Assembly (NCBI GenBank): GCA_041745295.1
Contig: JBGTJE010000080.1
Coordinates: 57,015 to 121,014 of the forward strand
Direction: 5' to 3'
From: JANMEB01 sp041745295
GTDB lineage: Bacteria > Planctomycetota > Planctomycetia > Pirellulales > Pirellulaceae
Length of the DNA: 64,000 nt
Shown: positions 1 to 9,445 of the stretch, one piece after another
Layout of the letters: each line of letters begins with the position of its first letter
Numbering within the stretch: the stretch's first letter is position 1
Notes under the pieces: model-generated
What the model saw: the letters and a program-made list of their open reading frames with translations, nothing else
What the model was told of the DNA's origin: nothing
Database searches by the model: none
Position numbers and translations under genes: made by a program

Positions 1-695
1 GGAGGCGAGGGCGGCATATCCGCAAACGCCCGCCCGTTGATCAAGACATTGGCGCCTTCCAAATCCGCCACGTTCGCGGTCGCGAACGGGTCTTGTCCGT
101 TAGTCCATTCGGGGACGATTAAAAACGAACGGCTGGTCGGAGTTCCGGTCGCATCGTATTGAACGTCGTAGTGAAAAATGCGGCAGGAAACACCTTTAAC
201 GGTAGCCGTCGGCGAGTTGCTGATAAACGTGAGGACTTGTCCACCAAACGCACCGACTTTGTCCAAGAGCGTTGGATCTGCCGGGGGCGTAGTCACGTTG
301 AGGTAAATCCGAATCAATTGGCTATAAGAATTAGCATCGGCGGTTGGAGCTGGCGCAACCGGCGTCGTAGATGGACCACCTACTATTCCCTTAAATCCTC
401 CTGCATACATGTCACCCAGAAGTGAATGATCGCTTGGCACTGCAGGGCTTGAGGGAAGTGGGGTATTGAGAGCCGAGTTTGGATTGGTCGTTCCGCGCAG
501 GACATCCATCAACGCTCGATTGAGAATTGTGGGCGCGGAATCGCCGCGAACTTCTAAGTTTGTGCGAGCCTCTGAGACGCGCATGAAATTGCCCGAAATG
601 ACGACGAACGTGGCGCCCATCAACAAGAACAGCACGATCAAGCTGATGACGAACAACAGCGTGATGCCGCGCCGGCGGTGAATATTGCGACTCAT
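1..695 (-). CDS. PilX/GspK-like pseudopilin, partial (N-terminal part)
   Basis: Only the N-terminal 231 residues are in the window; the gene continues past the left edge. The start is ATG at 695 (MSRNIHRRRG). A short basic leader RRRG is followed by ITLLFVISLIVLFLLMGATF, a hydrophobic helix like that of PilX/GspK minor pseudopilins. These differ from major pilins in lacking the Glu at +5, and here +5 is Phe. The remainder is polar, with no domain I recognise. It is the last visible gene of the minus-strand pilus block, downstream of four other pilin-like genes. A minor pilin or pseudopilin role in the inner membrane is inferred from the N-terminus and context only. Confidence 0.7.
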   Translation of the reverse strand, partial: MSRNIHRRRGITLLFVISLIVLFLLMGATFVVISGNFMRVSEARTNLEVRGDSAPTILNRALMDVLRGTTNPNSALNTPLPSSPAVPSDHSLLGDMYAGGFKGIVGGPSTTPVAPAPTADANSYSQLIRIYLNVTTPPADPTLLDKVGAFGGQVLTFISNSPTATVKGVSCRIFHYDVQYDATGTPTSRSFLIVPEWTNGQDPFATANVADLEGANVLINGRAFADMPPSP

Positions 696-754
696 GACAA
701 CCTCCCGATTATCTTCTTGTGTTCCTAGCTCTCTTCCGCGCCAATCGGCGCGCG

Positions 755-2056
755 TCAGTTCAAATTCCAATCAGACGAGGTTTCAAATTTCATCGTTCGT
801 TCGTAGACGGCAATTACGCTTGGCATTAGCACAGCGGAAACCGTTGAGCCCGCAGGAACGTCCAGATCGCTCCCTTGCAATGTGACCCTAAAACCACGCA
901 CATACGTTGGCGGTGACGGCGGGAATACTATTGTTGAGTCGAGATCGGATTCGAGAACCCGGAAAAACGCAACTTCCTGAATGTTTCCACCGGAGTGCAC
1001 CAAAAGCATGATCCACAATCCTCGACGAATGACCGTGGATTCGAGTACTTGAGATCCATCAATCTCGGACAATTCGACATCGCCGCCGCCAAACAATGTT
1101 GTCGGCCCGGTAAGCAACGCTCCGGATTGACTAACATCAAAAATTCGGTCCTGAGTATCCGAATTTCGCGCCAATGAAACTGCGGTGTAAAAACGGGCAT
1201 AGTCATCGATTTCGCTATTTCTGGAAACATACATTTTCCACGTCAGACGGCCCGCGTATTGCCGGCCGCTTGTGCCAGTTGTCGATGAAAAAAAATCTTG
1301 CGTCGGGCCTGAGAAATCGTCGGTCGGAGGTTCGGTCACTAGATCGTCGTGTCCCGCGAACAATCGTTGCGACAACCCTCTGGAGAGGACGCTATTGGTC
1401 CGATCGAAAAGGTTGATCCTTGGGAATCGTGGAAACGTCGCTGGCAATGGATTGAAGAAGGGAAAATTGCGGAATTCCGGGGGGGTTAAATTAAAAGGGT
1501 CGTCGGCAGGCAAAAGGTGACGCGAGAACCCCCATGGATCGATACAAAAGAATTCGTCCAACGTCGCGTCTTTGGCAACTGCGGTGTAAAAAGGTGGACC
1601 CAAAGTATAGTCCGGAAGCGCCCAGCGGAGATTATCGATCCCGCCTTGATTCACTACCTCTTGAAATCCGCGCGCGTCAAAATCGCTCATGCCGTTGCGG
1701 GCCAGCGTCAGCGCGGCTTCTCGGTTCATTCCGATTTCGACTTGGCGAACGGCAAACGGAATCAGCACAAATACGCCAAACACGCCGGTCAAGGCGACAA
1801 TGATCGACACCAACACTTCGATCAACGAAATGCCACGCGGCGCCTGCCGGCCAGCCGCCGACGGGAGTGAGCAAGTTTCTTGTTCCCTCGCCCCGCATAC
1901 CGGGAGAGGGGTAGGGTGAGGGGTTGGCGCGGATCGAAGGTTCTGCCCCTCATCCTGGCCTTCTCCCCAAGGGGGAGAAGGAACTTTGTATGGCGGTCCC
2001 GGACGACCGGGATAAACCCGGCCGCTCGCATTGTTTTGTACTACAAAATCACTCAT
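755..2056 (-). CDS. PilV-like prepilin with repeat-lengthened leader
   Basis: 433 residues. The prepilin cleavage motif is APRG/ISLIEVLVSIIVALTG, with Gly75 at -1 and Glu80 at +5, followed by one hydrophobic helix: a minor pilin of PilV/GspI type. The leader before the cleavage site is about 75 residues, whereas type IV prepilin leaders usually have 5-25. Residues about 25-58 (rich in Pro, Gly and Glu) are encoded by an inverted pair of palindromic repeats at 1883-1984. No closer in-frame Met exists between residue 1 and the motif, so either the long leader is real or translation starts at a non-ATG codon nearer the motif. It lies 9 nt after the upstream pilin gene. Pilus role firm; leader length uncertain. 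Confidence 0.75.
   Translation of the reverse strand: MSDFVVQNNASGRVYPGRPGPPYKVPSPPWGEGQDEGQNLRSAPTPHPTPLPVCGAREQETCSLPSAAGRQAPRGISLIEVLVSIIVALTGVFGVFVLIPFAVRQVEIGMNREAALTLARNGMSDFDARGFQEVVNQGGIDNLRWALPDYTLGPPFYTAVAKDATLDEFFCIDPWGFSRHLLPADDPFNLTPPEFRNFPFFNPLPATFPRFPRINLFDRTNSVLSRGLSQRLFAGHDDLVTEPPTDDFSGPTQDFFSSTTGTSGRQYAGRLTWKMYVSRNSEIDDYARFYTAVSLARNSDTQDRIFDVSQSGALLTGPTTLFGGGDVELSEIDGSQVLESTVIRRGLWIMLLVHSGGNIQEVAFFRVLESDLDSTIVFPPSPPTYVRGFRVTLQGSDLDVPAGSTVSAVLMPSVIAVYERTMKFETSSDWNLN
1883..1984. repeat. Inverted pair of C/G-rich palindromic repeats inside a gene
   Basis: Two units face each other: 1883-1923 (on the minus strand CCCCTCACCC...GGGCGAGGG) and 1946-1984 (CCCCTCATCC...GGAGAAGG). 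About 22 nt separate them. The same core recurs at 21300-21337 and 29846-29883, so this is a dispersed REP-like family. Here it is in frame within the leader of the PilV-like gene. Confidence 0.8.
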
Positions 2057-2065
2057 GCCATCCCT

Positions 2066-3052
2066 TTATTGATTTGCGGTACGACGATCCAAAGCCAATG
2101 ACCGCGCGGCATCCAAGCGAGCTGGGGTTGCCGGAGCGAACGGTGCGGCTTGCACACTACTGCTGGCCATTTCGCTGACTTTGACGGCACCATTGGATTG
2201 ATTTATCGTGACCCAAAGGTTGGCCATGTTTTGCAGCGGGTCCAATCCATCGGATTCTTCATCAGTCGCGATCAATAGAAATAGTGGTCCGCCCGGCAGC
2301 AGAACTGGCGTGGCGGCCCCAAACCCTTGGGGATAATACCGTTCAATCGCGCCGTGTTGATCGAAAATGACAATAAACGAATTGGTATTGGGGGCGGGCA
2401 GCGGTACCGGATTCAGTTCCCCGTTCAGCGAGGTGGCCGCGCCGCTGGTGTCATGATCGCCAGAGAATTGCAAATCGATCAATTGGCCGACTGGGATGCG
2501 AACTTCACCGGAGATGAGTCGAACCGGCTTGCGATAAATCATAAAGGGGACGCCGGGTTGCGGTGCGGGGTTCAGCGGCGGCGCGGTCTGATAAGACAAC
2601 ACTTCGAATGTCGTCGCGGTCAACATGCGATATAGCGGACCGCGATAATTGAATTGAATGAAGTCATTCAGCGAAGGCGTGTAACTGGCCGCGGCGGGCA
2701 ACTGGACCGAGTAAACTCCGGCCGATTCCGAGACGTTGGCAAGGTCACCGAAAAAATCGCCCGCGTAGGGTGGGAGCATCCGCATCCGGTACATACTGGT
2801 TGCGCCATTTGTGTAATTGCCGTTTCGCACAATTTCAATTCCGGCAAATCCGTTCACGACTGCGTCGTCGCGAGCAGAGGCAAACGTCGATTCGACGACG
2901 CGGGCCGCTTCGCGAATCTTGCGGTCCGCCGTGACGACACGCAGCTTGGGAATTACAATCGCCGCCAAGACCGCCATGATGCTGATCACGATCAACAGCT
3001 CGATCAGCGTGAATCCGCGTCGTCCAAATTTAATTTTAGGAACTTTAGTCAT
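2066..3052 (-). CDS. GspH/FimT-like prepilin
   Basis: 328 residues. The leader MTKVPKIKFGRRG is followed by FTLIELLIVISIMAVLAAIV, a canonical class III prepilin signal (Gly13 at -1, Glu18 at +5) for cleavage and N-methylation by a PilD-type peptidase. The helix is followed by a variable, mostly beta-predicted region, longer than in typical GspH. The C-terminal 30 residues are Ala-rich. It sits between two other pilin genes (12-nt and 9-nt gaps), so it is probably co-transcribed with pilC and the ATPase genes. The exact pseudopilin class (H, G or FimT) cannot be settled by eye. Confidence 0.75.
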   Translation of the reverse strand: MTKVPKIKFGRRGFTLIELLIVISIMAVLAAIVIPKLRVVTADRKIREAARVVESTFASARDDAVVNGFAGIEIVRNGNYTNGATSMYRMRMLPPYAGDFFGDLANVSESAGVYSVQLPAAASYTPSLNDFIQFNYRGPLYRMLTATTFEVLSYQTAPPLNPAPQPGVPFMIYRKPVRLISGEVRIPVGQLIDLQFSGDHDTSGAATSLNGELNPVPLPAPNTNSFIVIFDQHGAIERYYPQGFGAATPVLLPGGPLFLLIATDEESDGLDPLQNMANLWVTINQSNGAVKVSEMASSSVQAAPFAPATPARLDAARSLALDRRTANQ

Positions 3053-3064
3053 CGGACTTACACG

Positions 3065-3919
3065 TTACCTCGGCATGTTCTTTGAATAAATGTCAATATG
3101 AACCGCGAGGGGCCCATCAGTTGCCATAAGTAGATCGTAATCATGCGGGAGAGCAGGAGGAGCCGGCGGAATCGGAGGCGAAGGAGGATTAAACGACGGA
3201 TCTCCCAAAGGATCAAACGACGGATCATACGGCGTTGGGGGCCCATCATCGGGATCACGAATCAAAGCGTCGTCGCCAATGTGCAACGTAAACCGGAGCG
3301 GATCTCCCCACGAATCGAGGATCTCCAAATTGTCGTCGGCGTCCGTGTTGCCGATCTCGGCGCGAAAAATGAAGTCCATGCCGGAGCTGCCGTAATCGTT
3401 ATGGGAATTCAGAATCTCAAACAGGCACTCGGCTTGTTCGTTCGCGGTGGATGCACCTCCTAATTCGCGAATCATGCGGGTTCGAAGCGCCGGGACGTTT
3501 GAAGTCATTGTCCCAATATCAGCGTTGGCAAAATGTGTGGCGAAGGCAGGCGCCGGTGCGAAATCGTCGGTGAAATGTAATGACGGATAGACGGCCAATT
3601 GGTTCAATCGGCAGGGCATCTCCGCACGAATGTACTCGATTAGAATTCGATTTCGGGCCCATAGCCTGTTGGGGCTGGCGGGTCGGAATGGCAACTTGCG
3701 CACGGAATAGTCTTCGAGCCGCGATTGGATGAACTGTTTGATGCGGCGGATCTGGGCTTCGGTACGGGCGGCGTTGGCGTCATACCGTGCGCCGCCGATC
3801 ATTGACAGGGTCAGTGCGCCCAAGATCGCCAAAATCGAAATGACCATTAACAACTCGATCAGCGTAAACGCTCGGTGCGTTGCGCCATCCGCTCGCCGTG
3901 AAATAGTGTTTTGGTTCAT
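3065..3919 (-). CDS. GspG-like prepilin with Pro-rich tail
   Basis: 284 residues from ATG at 3919. An upstream in-frame ATG at 4030 was rejected because it lies inside the preceding gene and because GGGAGGA stands just before 3919. The leader MNQNTISRRADGATHRA is followed by FTLIELLMVISILAILGALT. Position -1 is Ala rather than the usual Gly; prepilin peptidases usually require Gly and tolerate Ala poorly, so processing may be slow. The C-terminal 60 residues are rich in Pro and Asp (DPSFNPPSPPIPPAPPALP), unusual for a pilin. Part of the pseudopilin row. Confidence 0.75.
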   Translation of the reverse strand: MNQNTISRRADGATHRAFTLIELLMVISILAILGALTLSMIGGARYDANAARTEAQIRRIKQFIQSRLEDYSVRKLPFRPASPNRLWARNRILIEYIRAEMPCRLNQLAVYPSLHFTDDFAPAPAFATHFANADIGTMTSNVPALRTRMIRELGGASTANEQAECLFEILNSHNDYGSSGMDFIFRAEIGNTDADDNLEILDSWGDPLRFTLHIGDDALIRDPDDGPPTPYDPSFDPLGDPSFNPPSPPIPPAPPALPHDYDLLMATDGPLAVHIDIYSKNMPR

Positions 3920-3945
3920 CGCATTTCCTCCCGAGAGGCCTTCGG

Positions 3946-4812
3946 TTATTGGGTTAGTCGTTCCAAAATGCCGCCGGAAAAGTTGCTCAAATTGTCTCGA
4001 TGTTCTCGAAATTGAGGACTTGCCGTCCAAACGTCATCCGGTCCTGTCACGGCGCCGAAAGTGACATCTTTGCCCGCGGCCACGATTTGGAAGGTCGATG
4101 GAAAGTAATAGTTAGCCCAAGGGGGGCCGCCAGCCGGATCGGGGCTTTCTGGAATGGTTCGATAGGGAACGTGCGTCACTCCGCCGATGACAATCGACGC
4201 GGTCGTGTATCGCTGCCAATCGTAATAGAGATAGGGCTGATCGCCGATCTTGCGCTGCAAGTATCGTTTGACCGTGACGCTATTGCCGTCGATCAATTGA
4301 CCACCGTCAAAGTCAAAGAAGATGTAATTCGCCGGATCATCTCCGTTTGCAAAGCCGTCCCAAGCAGCTCCGCCGTTTCCGTTGGTCAACGGAAACTGCG
4401 CATTTTTCTTGAGCGCCGAGAGCCAAAACACCAAAATCGAGTCGTTGTCCAGGTGTTGGCCGACATCGGTCCACCAGGTCGTGATATCGGCATCGGTCTG
4501 TTCGTGATTCGCAGCGATCCGGCGCAAGTATTGTTTGAACGTTACGAGATCCTCGGGATCGGTCCCCAAGTCGGAGGTTCCATCCGCATCAAAATCAAAT
4601 TCGCACGGCGGATAAAATCCGAATTTGGTTTTGAAATTCTCCACGCCGCCGGATAACTCGTTGATCTCGCTAGTCACGGCGAAGTTATGGGTGGTGAACA
4701 GAACGGGGAAGACGGCAGCCAGAAGGAGCCCCATCAGAATCCCGATGATGACAATGACCACCAGCATTTCGACCAGCGTAAAGCCATCGCGGCGTTTGTT
4801 GTTTCGAAACAT
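3946..4812 (-). CDS. GspG/PilE-like prepilin
   Basis: 288 residues. The leader MFRNNKRRDG is followed by FTLVEMLVVIVIIGILMGLL, a strong prepilin signal with Gly10 at -1 and Glu15 at +5. The next segment (residues about 40-70, SEINELSGGVENFKTKFGFYPP) matches the GspG pattern in which a helix leads into an F/Y-P-P element. Of the five pilin-like proteins this is the best candidate for the major pseudopilin, though it is about twice the usual GspG length. It is the first pilin gene after pilC, 53 nt away. Confidence 0.8.
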   Translation of the reverse strand: MFRNNKRRDGFTLVEMLVVIVIIGILMGLLLAAVFPVLFTTHNFAVTSEINELSGGVENFKTKFGFYPPCEFDFDADGTSDLGTDPEDLVTFKQYLRRIAANHEQTDADITTWWTDVGQHLDNDSILVFWLSALKKNAQFPLTNGNGGAAWDGFANGDDPANYIFFDFDGGQLIDGNSVTVKRYLQRKIGDQPYLYYDWQRYTTASIVIGGVTHVPYRTIPESPDPAGGPPWANYYFPSTFQIVAAGKDVTFGAVTGPDDVWTASPQFREHRDNLSNFSGGILERLTQ

Positions 4813-4865
4813 GACGGACTCCTATGTTTTCTTTCTGGACCGGGATCGGTGAGCAGGTAATCGGC

Positions 4866-6281
4866 TTAACCCTCAGTCGGGGTGCCGCCGGACAAACTGG
4901 TGATCATGGTGATCATGGGCATAAACAATGAGGCGACGATGAATAACACGACGAGCCCCAAGAAGATAATCATCATGGGCTCGATGAGCTTCATCATGCC
5001 GTCGGTGAGGTTTTGGACTTCTTCTTCGTAATAATCGGCGACTTTGTACAACATCGTGTCGAGCTCGCCGGTTTCCTCGCCGACGTCGATCATATTGACC
5101 ACGAGGTCTTCGACGACTTGTTTACGGGCGACGAGGAAATACCACATGAACCCGATCAGGGCCATGGCCATCGATCCGTAGAGCACGATGATCAGGTACT
5201 GCGGGTCGACGAAGAGGATGGCCAAGGGGGGCGAGGCCAGCGTGGCGACGAAGAAAAACGCAGCGACTGGGTGAATCGGCGGTTTCGCGAATTGCTTCAT
5301 CGGCCGGGCAATCGTCTCGCCTTCTTGGATCGAAGCGGTGACTTTGCTATAGACTTTTTCGTACATCGCGTTGCCGGATGTTTCGCGGGTGATCGTCAAG
5401 CCCTCGATGATGGGCACGCCGCTGGCCACGAGCGCGCCGAGTGTGCGCGTGGTGCGGGCCATGTTGGCCTTCTCGACCAGTTTGCCCATGATCGGCAGCT
5501 TCAATAGATAGAGGTGCCAGCCCATACGGCCGGCTCGGAACTTGCAGACCAGCGAAATAAATAGGACGACCGCGATGGGGATCAGCGGGAACAAGAACCA
5601 CAGATTGACGAACCGACTGGAGATTTGGATCAAGAGCTGGGTGAGCACGGGCAGCTTGATCTCGAATTCGTCAAACATGTCTTTGAAGACCGGAATGATC
5701 CACAACATAATGAAGCTCAAGATGCCGATCGTGAACAAAATGACCATGATCGGGTAAATCATCGCCCCAACGACTTTGCTCTTGAGCGTTTGAGTTCGTT
5801 CTTTGAATTCGGCCAAGCGGCGCAAGATGACTTCCAGCGAACCACCGGCTTCACCGGCTTTAATCATGTTGACATACAGCCGATCGAAGACTTTGGGGGA
5901 TTTGGACAGGGCCTCGGAAAGCGTGGCCCCGCCTTCGATTTCATCGCAAACGTCAATGAGTGCATTTTTCAACGCGCCCGCCGGCGACTGACCCTCCAAA
6001 ATCTTCAGGCTACGGAGGATTGGGAGACCGGCGTCTTGGAGAATGGAAAGCTGTCTGGTGAAGGTCACGATTTTTTTGCCTCTGGCGCCTCCCAGGGCAA
6101 ACGACTTGCGGCGGCTGCTCTTCTTGAGCTTTTTCTTTTCGCCTTTGTCCAGCGAAATCTTGGTGACGAAATAGCCCATCGAGCGAATCGTCGCTTGGGC
6201 TTCGTCCTGCGTTTGGGCCTCGATGACGTCTTGGATTTCTTGGCCCTGCGGGTCCATCGCCACAAATTGAAAAGTTGGCAT
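4866..6281 (-). CDS. pilC: PilC/GspF inner-membrane platform protein
   Basis: 471 residues. The polytopic inner-membrane platform of type IV pilus / type II secretion machines couples the PilB/PilT ATPases to pilin polymerisation. Two GspF domains are visible: residues about 70-195 (FTRQLSILQDAGLPILRSL, then a membrane pair) and about 273-460 (TLGALVASGVPIIEGL, then NMIDVGEETGELDTMLYKVA). Odd feature: between GETIARPMKQ and VVNMIDVGEETGE, normally close together, there are about 60 extra residues (333-390) with two hydrophobic stretches. A GAGG box precedes the ATG. Downstream of pilB1 by 37 nt. Confidence 0.92.
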   Translation of the reverse strand: MPTFQFVAMDPQGQEIQDVIEAQTQDEAQATIRSMGYFVTKISLDKGEKKKLKKSSRRKSFALGGARGKKIVTFTRQLSILQDAGLPILRSLKILEGQSPAGALKNALIDVCDEIEGGATLSEALSKSPKVFDRLYVNMIKAGEAGGSLEVILRRLAEFKERTQTLKSKVVGAMIYPIMVILFTIGILSFIMLWIIPVFKDMFDEFEIKLPVLTQLLIQISSRFVNLWFLFPLIPIAVVLFISLVCKFRAGRMGWHLYLLKLPIMGKLVEKANMARTTRTLGALVASGVPIIEGLTITRETSGNAMYEKVYSKVTASIQEGETIARPMKQFAKPPIHPVAAFFFVATLASPPLAILFVDPQYLIIVLYGSMAMALIGFMWYFLVARKQVVEDLVVNMIDVGEETGELDTMLYKVADYYEEEVQNLTDGMMKLIEPMMIIFLGLVVLFIVASLFMPMITMITSLSGGTPTEG

Positions 6282-6318
6282 CGCTCGTCCTCGGATCTAG
6301 TCGGCGGAAACGGATGAA

Positions 6319-8037
6319 TTAGGACTCGAAAATGGTTTCACGAACGATCTCTTCGACCGTCGTTAGACCTTGGAAGATAAATTTGATTCCGGCATCGCGG
6401 AGCAGCACCATCCCCTTGGACTGGGCTTTTACGCGAATCAGATCGGCGGTTTCGTTGTTCATGATCATCGACCGCAGCTCGTCGTCGATGACCATCAGTT
6501 CGAACAAGCCGACGCGGCCTTTGTATCCGGTGTTGTTGCAAGAATTGCAGCCCGCACCTCGATAGAATTTGCGGTCACTCAGCTCGGCGCGTTTGAGTTG
6601 TAACTCGGCCAGCATATCCTCGCTCGGCTCGATCTCCTCGCGGCATTCGAGGCAAATCCGCCGGACCAACCGCTGCGCCAAAATGGCTTCCACGGTCGCG
6701 GTGATCAAAAACGCCGGAACTCCGATGTCTTTGAGGCGCGTGACCGTGCTGGCCGCATCGTTGGTGTGCAGCGTACTAAAGACCGTGTGGCCGGTCAGCG
6801 ACGCCTGAATGGCGATCTCCGCCGTTTCGATATCGCGAATCTCTCCCACCAGGATTTTGTCGGGGTCCTGCCGCAATATCGCCCGTAAACATTTGGCAAA
6901 CGTCACATCGATTTCGGCGTCGATCGGGATTTGAATGATTCCGTCGATGTCATATTCCACCGGATCTTCGGTGGTAATGACTTTGTCTTCGATCCGATTG
7001 AGTTCGGACAGGGCGGAGTACAACGTCGTCGTCTTGCCGGAGCCGGTGGGACCCGTGACGAGGATGATCCCGTTGGGTTTCCAGATGACTTCCCGGAATT
7101 GTTCCATCGTCGACTCGTCCATGCCAACATTGTTCAAGTCGAGGGACACGACGGAGCGGTCGAGCACTCGTAACACGACGCTCTCGCCAAACATCGTGGG
7201 AAGCACGCTGACGCGCAAGTCCACTGGGTGGCCGCCGACGGTCAAGTCGATGCGGCCGTCTTGGGGCAAGCGTCGCTCGGCGATGTCCAAGTTCGCCATG
7301 ACTTTGATCCGGGTCGTGATCGCAAACGCCAGATGCCGCGGGGGCGGGACCATTTCAAAGAGGACGCCGTCGGACTTGATGCGGATCCGGAATTCATCTT
7401 CGAACGGTTCGAAATGGATGTCGCTGGCATGGTCCTTGATCGCCAGGAGGAGCACCATGTTGAGCAATTTGCGGACTGGGGCGCTGTCGACCAGTTCGCT
7501 GATGTCGCTCAAATTGATCGGGCCGTCGGACGAGATCAACGCCGCAGCCCGTTTTAGATTCTCGTCGCGGTACAGCTCCTCGATGACCTTTTCGATGCTC
7601 TCGGCCTCGGCGTTGTAGAACTTGTCAATCGCTTTGCGGATTTGGCTTTCGGTTGCGATCAACAAACGAATTTCGTGGCCGATGAATCGCCGCAATTCGT
7701 CTTGCATCGAGAGGTTTTGCGGGTCGCAGGTGGCAACGGTCAGCACGCCCTCATTGAATTGCAAGGGCAGGACGCGATACAGCTGTGCCATCGCGTCGGT
7801 GACTTGCGCCCGGGCGTCGGCGGGGGGGACAAAGCCCTCGATGTCGACTGTCTGCATGTGGAACTGTTCGGCCAAGGCTTGGATCAACTGTTCCTCGTTG
7901 ATCAATCCCATGTCTTCGGCGATTTTGCCGATCAGTTGACCGGGGTGCTGGTTCTGCTCTTCGACCAACATTTCCAGTTGGTCATCGCTGATGAACCCCA
8001 AGTCGACAAAGATCTGACCGATTCTGCGGAGCGCCAT
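6319..8037 (-). CDS. pilB: PilB/GspE assembly ATPase, copy 1
   Basis: 572 residues. A hexameric cytoplasmic ATPase that powers pilin assembly. N-terminal MshEN-type repeats (residues about 5-60: IGQIFVDLGFISDDQL and IGKIAEDMGLINEEQL) are the module that binds cyclic di-GMP in MshE; binding here is inferred. Walker A GPTGSGKTT at 329-337, Asp box ITTEDPVEY near 356, Walker B ILVGEIRD near 395, His box STLHTND near 421. Zinc tetracysteine: C462 and C465 with C497 and C500. Lies 37 nt upstream of pilC and 56 nt after pilT. The second PilB-type gene is at 9446-11167. Confidence 0.93.
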   Translation of the reverse strand: MALRRIGQIFVDLGFISDDQLEMLVEEQNQHPGQLIGKIAEDMGLINEEQLIQALAEQFHMQTVDIEGFVPPADARAQVTDAMAQLYRVLPLQFNEGVLTVATCDPQNLSMQDELRRFIGHEIRLLIATESQIRKAIDKFYNAEAESIEKVIEELYRDENLKRAAALISSDGPINLSDISELVDSAPVRKLLNMVLLLAIKDHASDIHFEPFEDEFRIRIKSDGVLFEMVPPPRHLAFAITTRIKVMANLDIAERRLPQDGRIDLTVGGHPVDLRVSVLPTMFGESVVLRVLDRSVVSLDLNNVGMDESTMEQFREVIWKPNGIILVTGPTGSGKTTTLYSALSELNRIEDKVITTEDPVEYDIDGIIQIPIDAEIDVTFAKCLRAILRQDPDKILVGEIRDIETAEIAIQASLTGHTVFSTLHTNDAASTVTRLKDIGVPAFLITATVEAILAQRLVRRICLECREEIEPSEDMLAELQLKRAELSDRKFYRGAGCNSCNNTGYKGRVGLFELMVIDDELRSMIMNNETADLIRVKAQSKGMVLLRDAGIKFIFQGLTTVEEIVRETIFES

Positions 8038-8093
8038 GGTTTGGATTCAATTTTAAAAGTGAATTGCGGTAAGCAAAGTGAATTGCGGAATGC

Positions 8094-9236
8094 TTAGTGT
8101 CCGGCTGGAGTCGCGGGCGGAGCTTCTCCCGCGACTTCTTCGGGGTGATATACGCCCTGCATCATCTGCATTCGGGCTTCGGCGATTCGACGTGCCAAGG
8201 CATCCGGTTCATGCGACTTGCCCAACGCGTCCTCGATCGTGATTTTTTCCGTCGCCCACAACGTGAACAGGTGATCGTCCATCAATTGCATACCGAATTT
8301 CGCACCGGTTTGAATGGCGGAATTGATTCGAAAGGTCTTATTTTCGCGGATCAGGTTGCCCACGGCGGGAGTGACCACGAGCAGCTCGAAGGCCGCGACG
8401 CGGCCGCCGCCAATGCGCGGCAAAAGCGTTTGCGCCAACACGCCCAAAAGGGCCGTCGACAACTGCGTACGGATTTGATCCTGCAAGTTGCCGGGGAAGG
8501 CGTCGATGATGCGGTTGACCGTTCCCTGGGCGCTATTCGTGTGCAACGTGGCAAACACGATGTGGCCCGTTTCGGCCGCCGTGATCGCGGCTTCGATCGT
8601 CTCCAAGTCGCGCATTTCGCCGACCAGAATGACGTCGGGGTCCTGCCGCAACGCGCGACGGATGGCCTCCGAGAATTTGGGGACATCGACCCCAATTTCT
8701 CGCTGATTGATCGTCGATTTCTTGTGGTAATGGTAATACTCGATCGGGTCTTCGATCGTAATGATGTGATGGTCGACGCGCTCGTTGATGTAATTCACCA
8801 GGCTGGCCAGGGTGGTCGTCTTGCCGGAACCGGTCGGACCGGTCACCAAGATCAACCCGCGGGGACGCATCACCAGCTTGGTCATGACTTTGGGAAGTTC
8901 GAGTTGCTCTGGTGTGAGCATATCGTTGGGGATCTGCCGCAGCACCATCGCGATATTGCCGCGTTGCTTGAAAATCGAAACGCGGAAGCGGGCTTTGTCG
9001 CCAAACGCAAATCCAAAGTCCGACGTGCCCACCTCTTGAAGTTCCCGCTGGCAGCGCTCGGGTGCGACGCTCTTCATCAGCGCCACGGTATCGTCCGGTT
9101 CGAGGACTTTGGTTTCCAGCCGCCGCAATCGGCCGTGGAGGCGAAAGACGGGGGGCTGACCCACGGTGATATGGATGTCGCTCGCTCCTTGCTTGACGCA
9201 AGCCTCGAGCAATTTGTCGATCAGAACGGTTGCCAT
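8094..9236 (-). CDS. pilT: PilT retraction ATPase
   Basis: 380 residues, close to the usual 340-370 plus a short Ala/Pro tail. A hexameric ATPase that depolymerises pili for retraction and twitching. Walker A GPTGSGKTT at 133-141; IEDPIEYYHYHKKSTINQRE follows; the PilT signature AIRRALRQDPDVILVGEMRD is intact; FATLHTN is the His box. It lacks the tetracysteine zinc site of PilB, as expected for PilT. AAAGG stands 8-9 nt before the ATG. Located between the two pilB genes, which argues that the machine is a retractile pilus rather than a pure type II secretion system. Confidence 0.93.
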   Translation of the reverse strand: MATVLIDKLLEACVKQGASDIHITVGQPPVFRLHGRLRRLETKVLEPDDTVALMKSVAPERCQRELQEVGTSDFGFAFGDKARFRVSIFKQRGNIAMVLRQIPNDMLTPEQLELPKVMTKLVMRPRGLILVTGPTGSGKTTTLASLVNYINERVDHHIITIEDPIEYYHYHKKSTINQREIGVDVPKFSEAIRRALRQDPDVILVGEMRDLETIEAAITAAETGHIVFATLHTNSAQGTVNRIIDAFPGNLQDQIRTQLSTALLGVLAQTLLPRIGGGRVAAFELLVVTPAVGNLIRENKTFRINSAIQTGAKFGMQLMDDHLFTLWATEKITIEDALGKSHEPDALARRIAEARMQMMQGVYHPEEVAGEAPPATPAGH

Positions 9237-9445
9237 GATTGACCTTTAAATGAGTCGCGCTGATTCATGAAATGAGCACGCCTCGATCGAAACGATAATC
9301 GGACACGTGGTCACGAATTCGCGTGATATAGAAATCTAAGCCAAGCAGAACTTAAGTAGGATTGCTCGCAAAAAGGCTTCGCTGAATTATGCGTAAGCAA
9401 CTTTACGAATCAAACAAAATGGGGGATTTTCAGCAAAATGCCCCG

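Noticed and set aside
8097..9242. 381-residue open frame antisense to pilT
   Set aside because: It mirrors pilT throughout, has no ribosome site or motifs, and the reverse strand carries every PilT signature.
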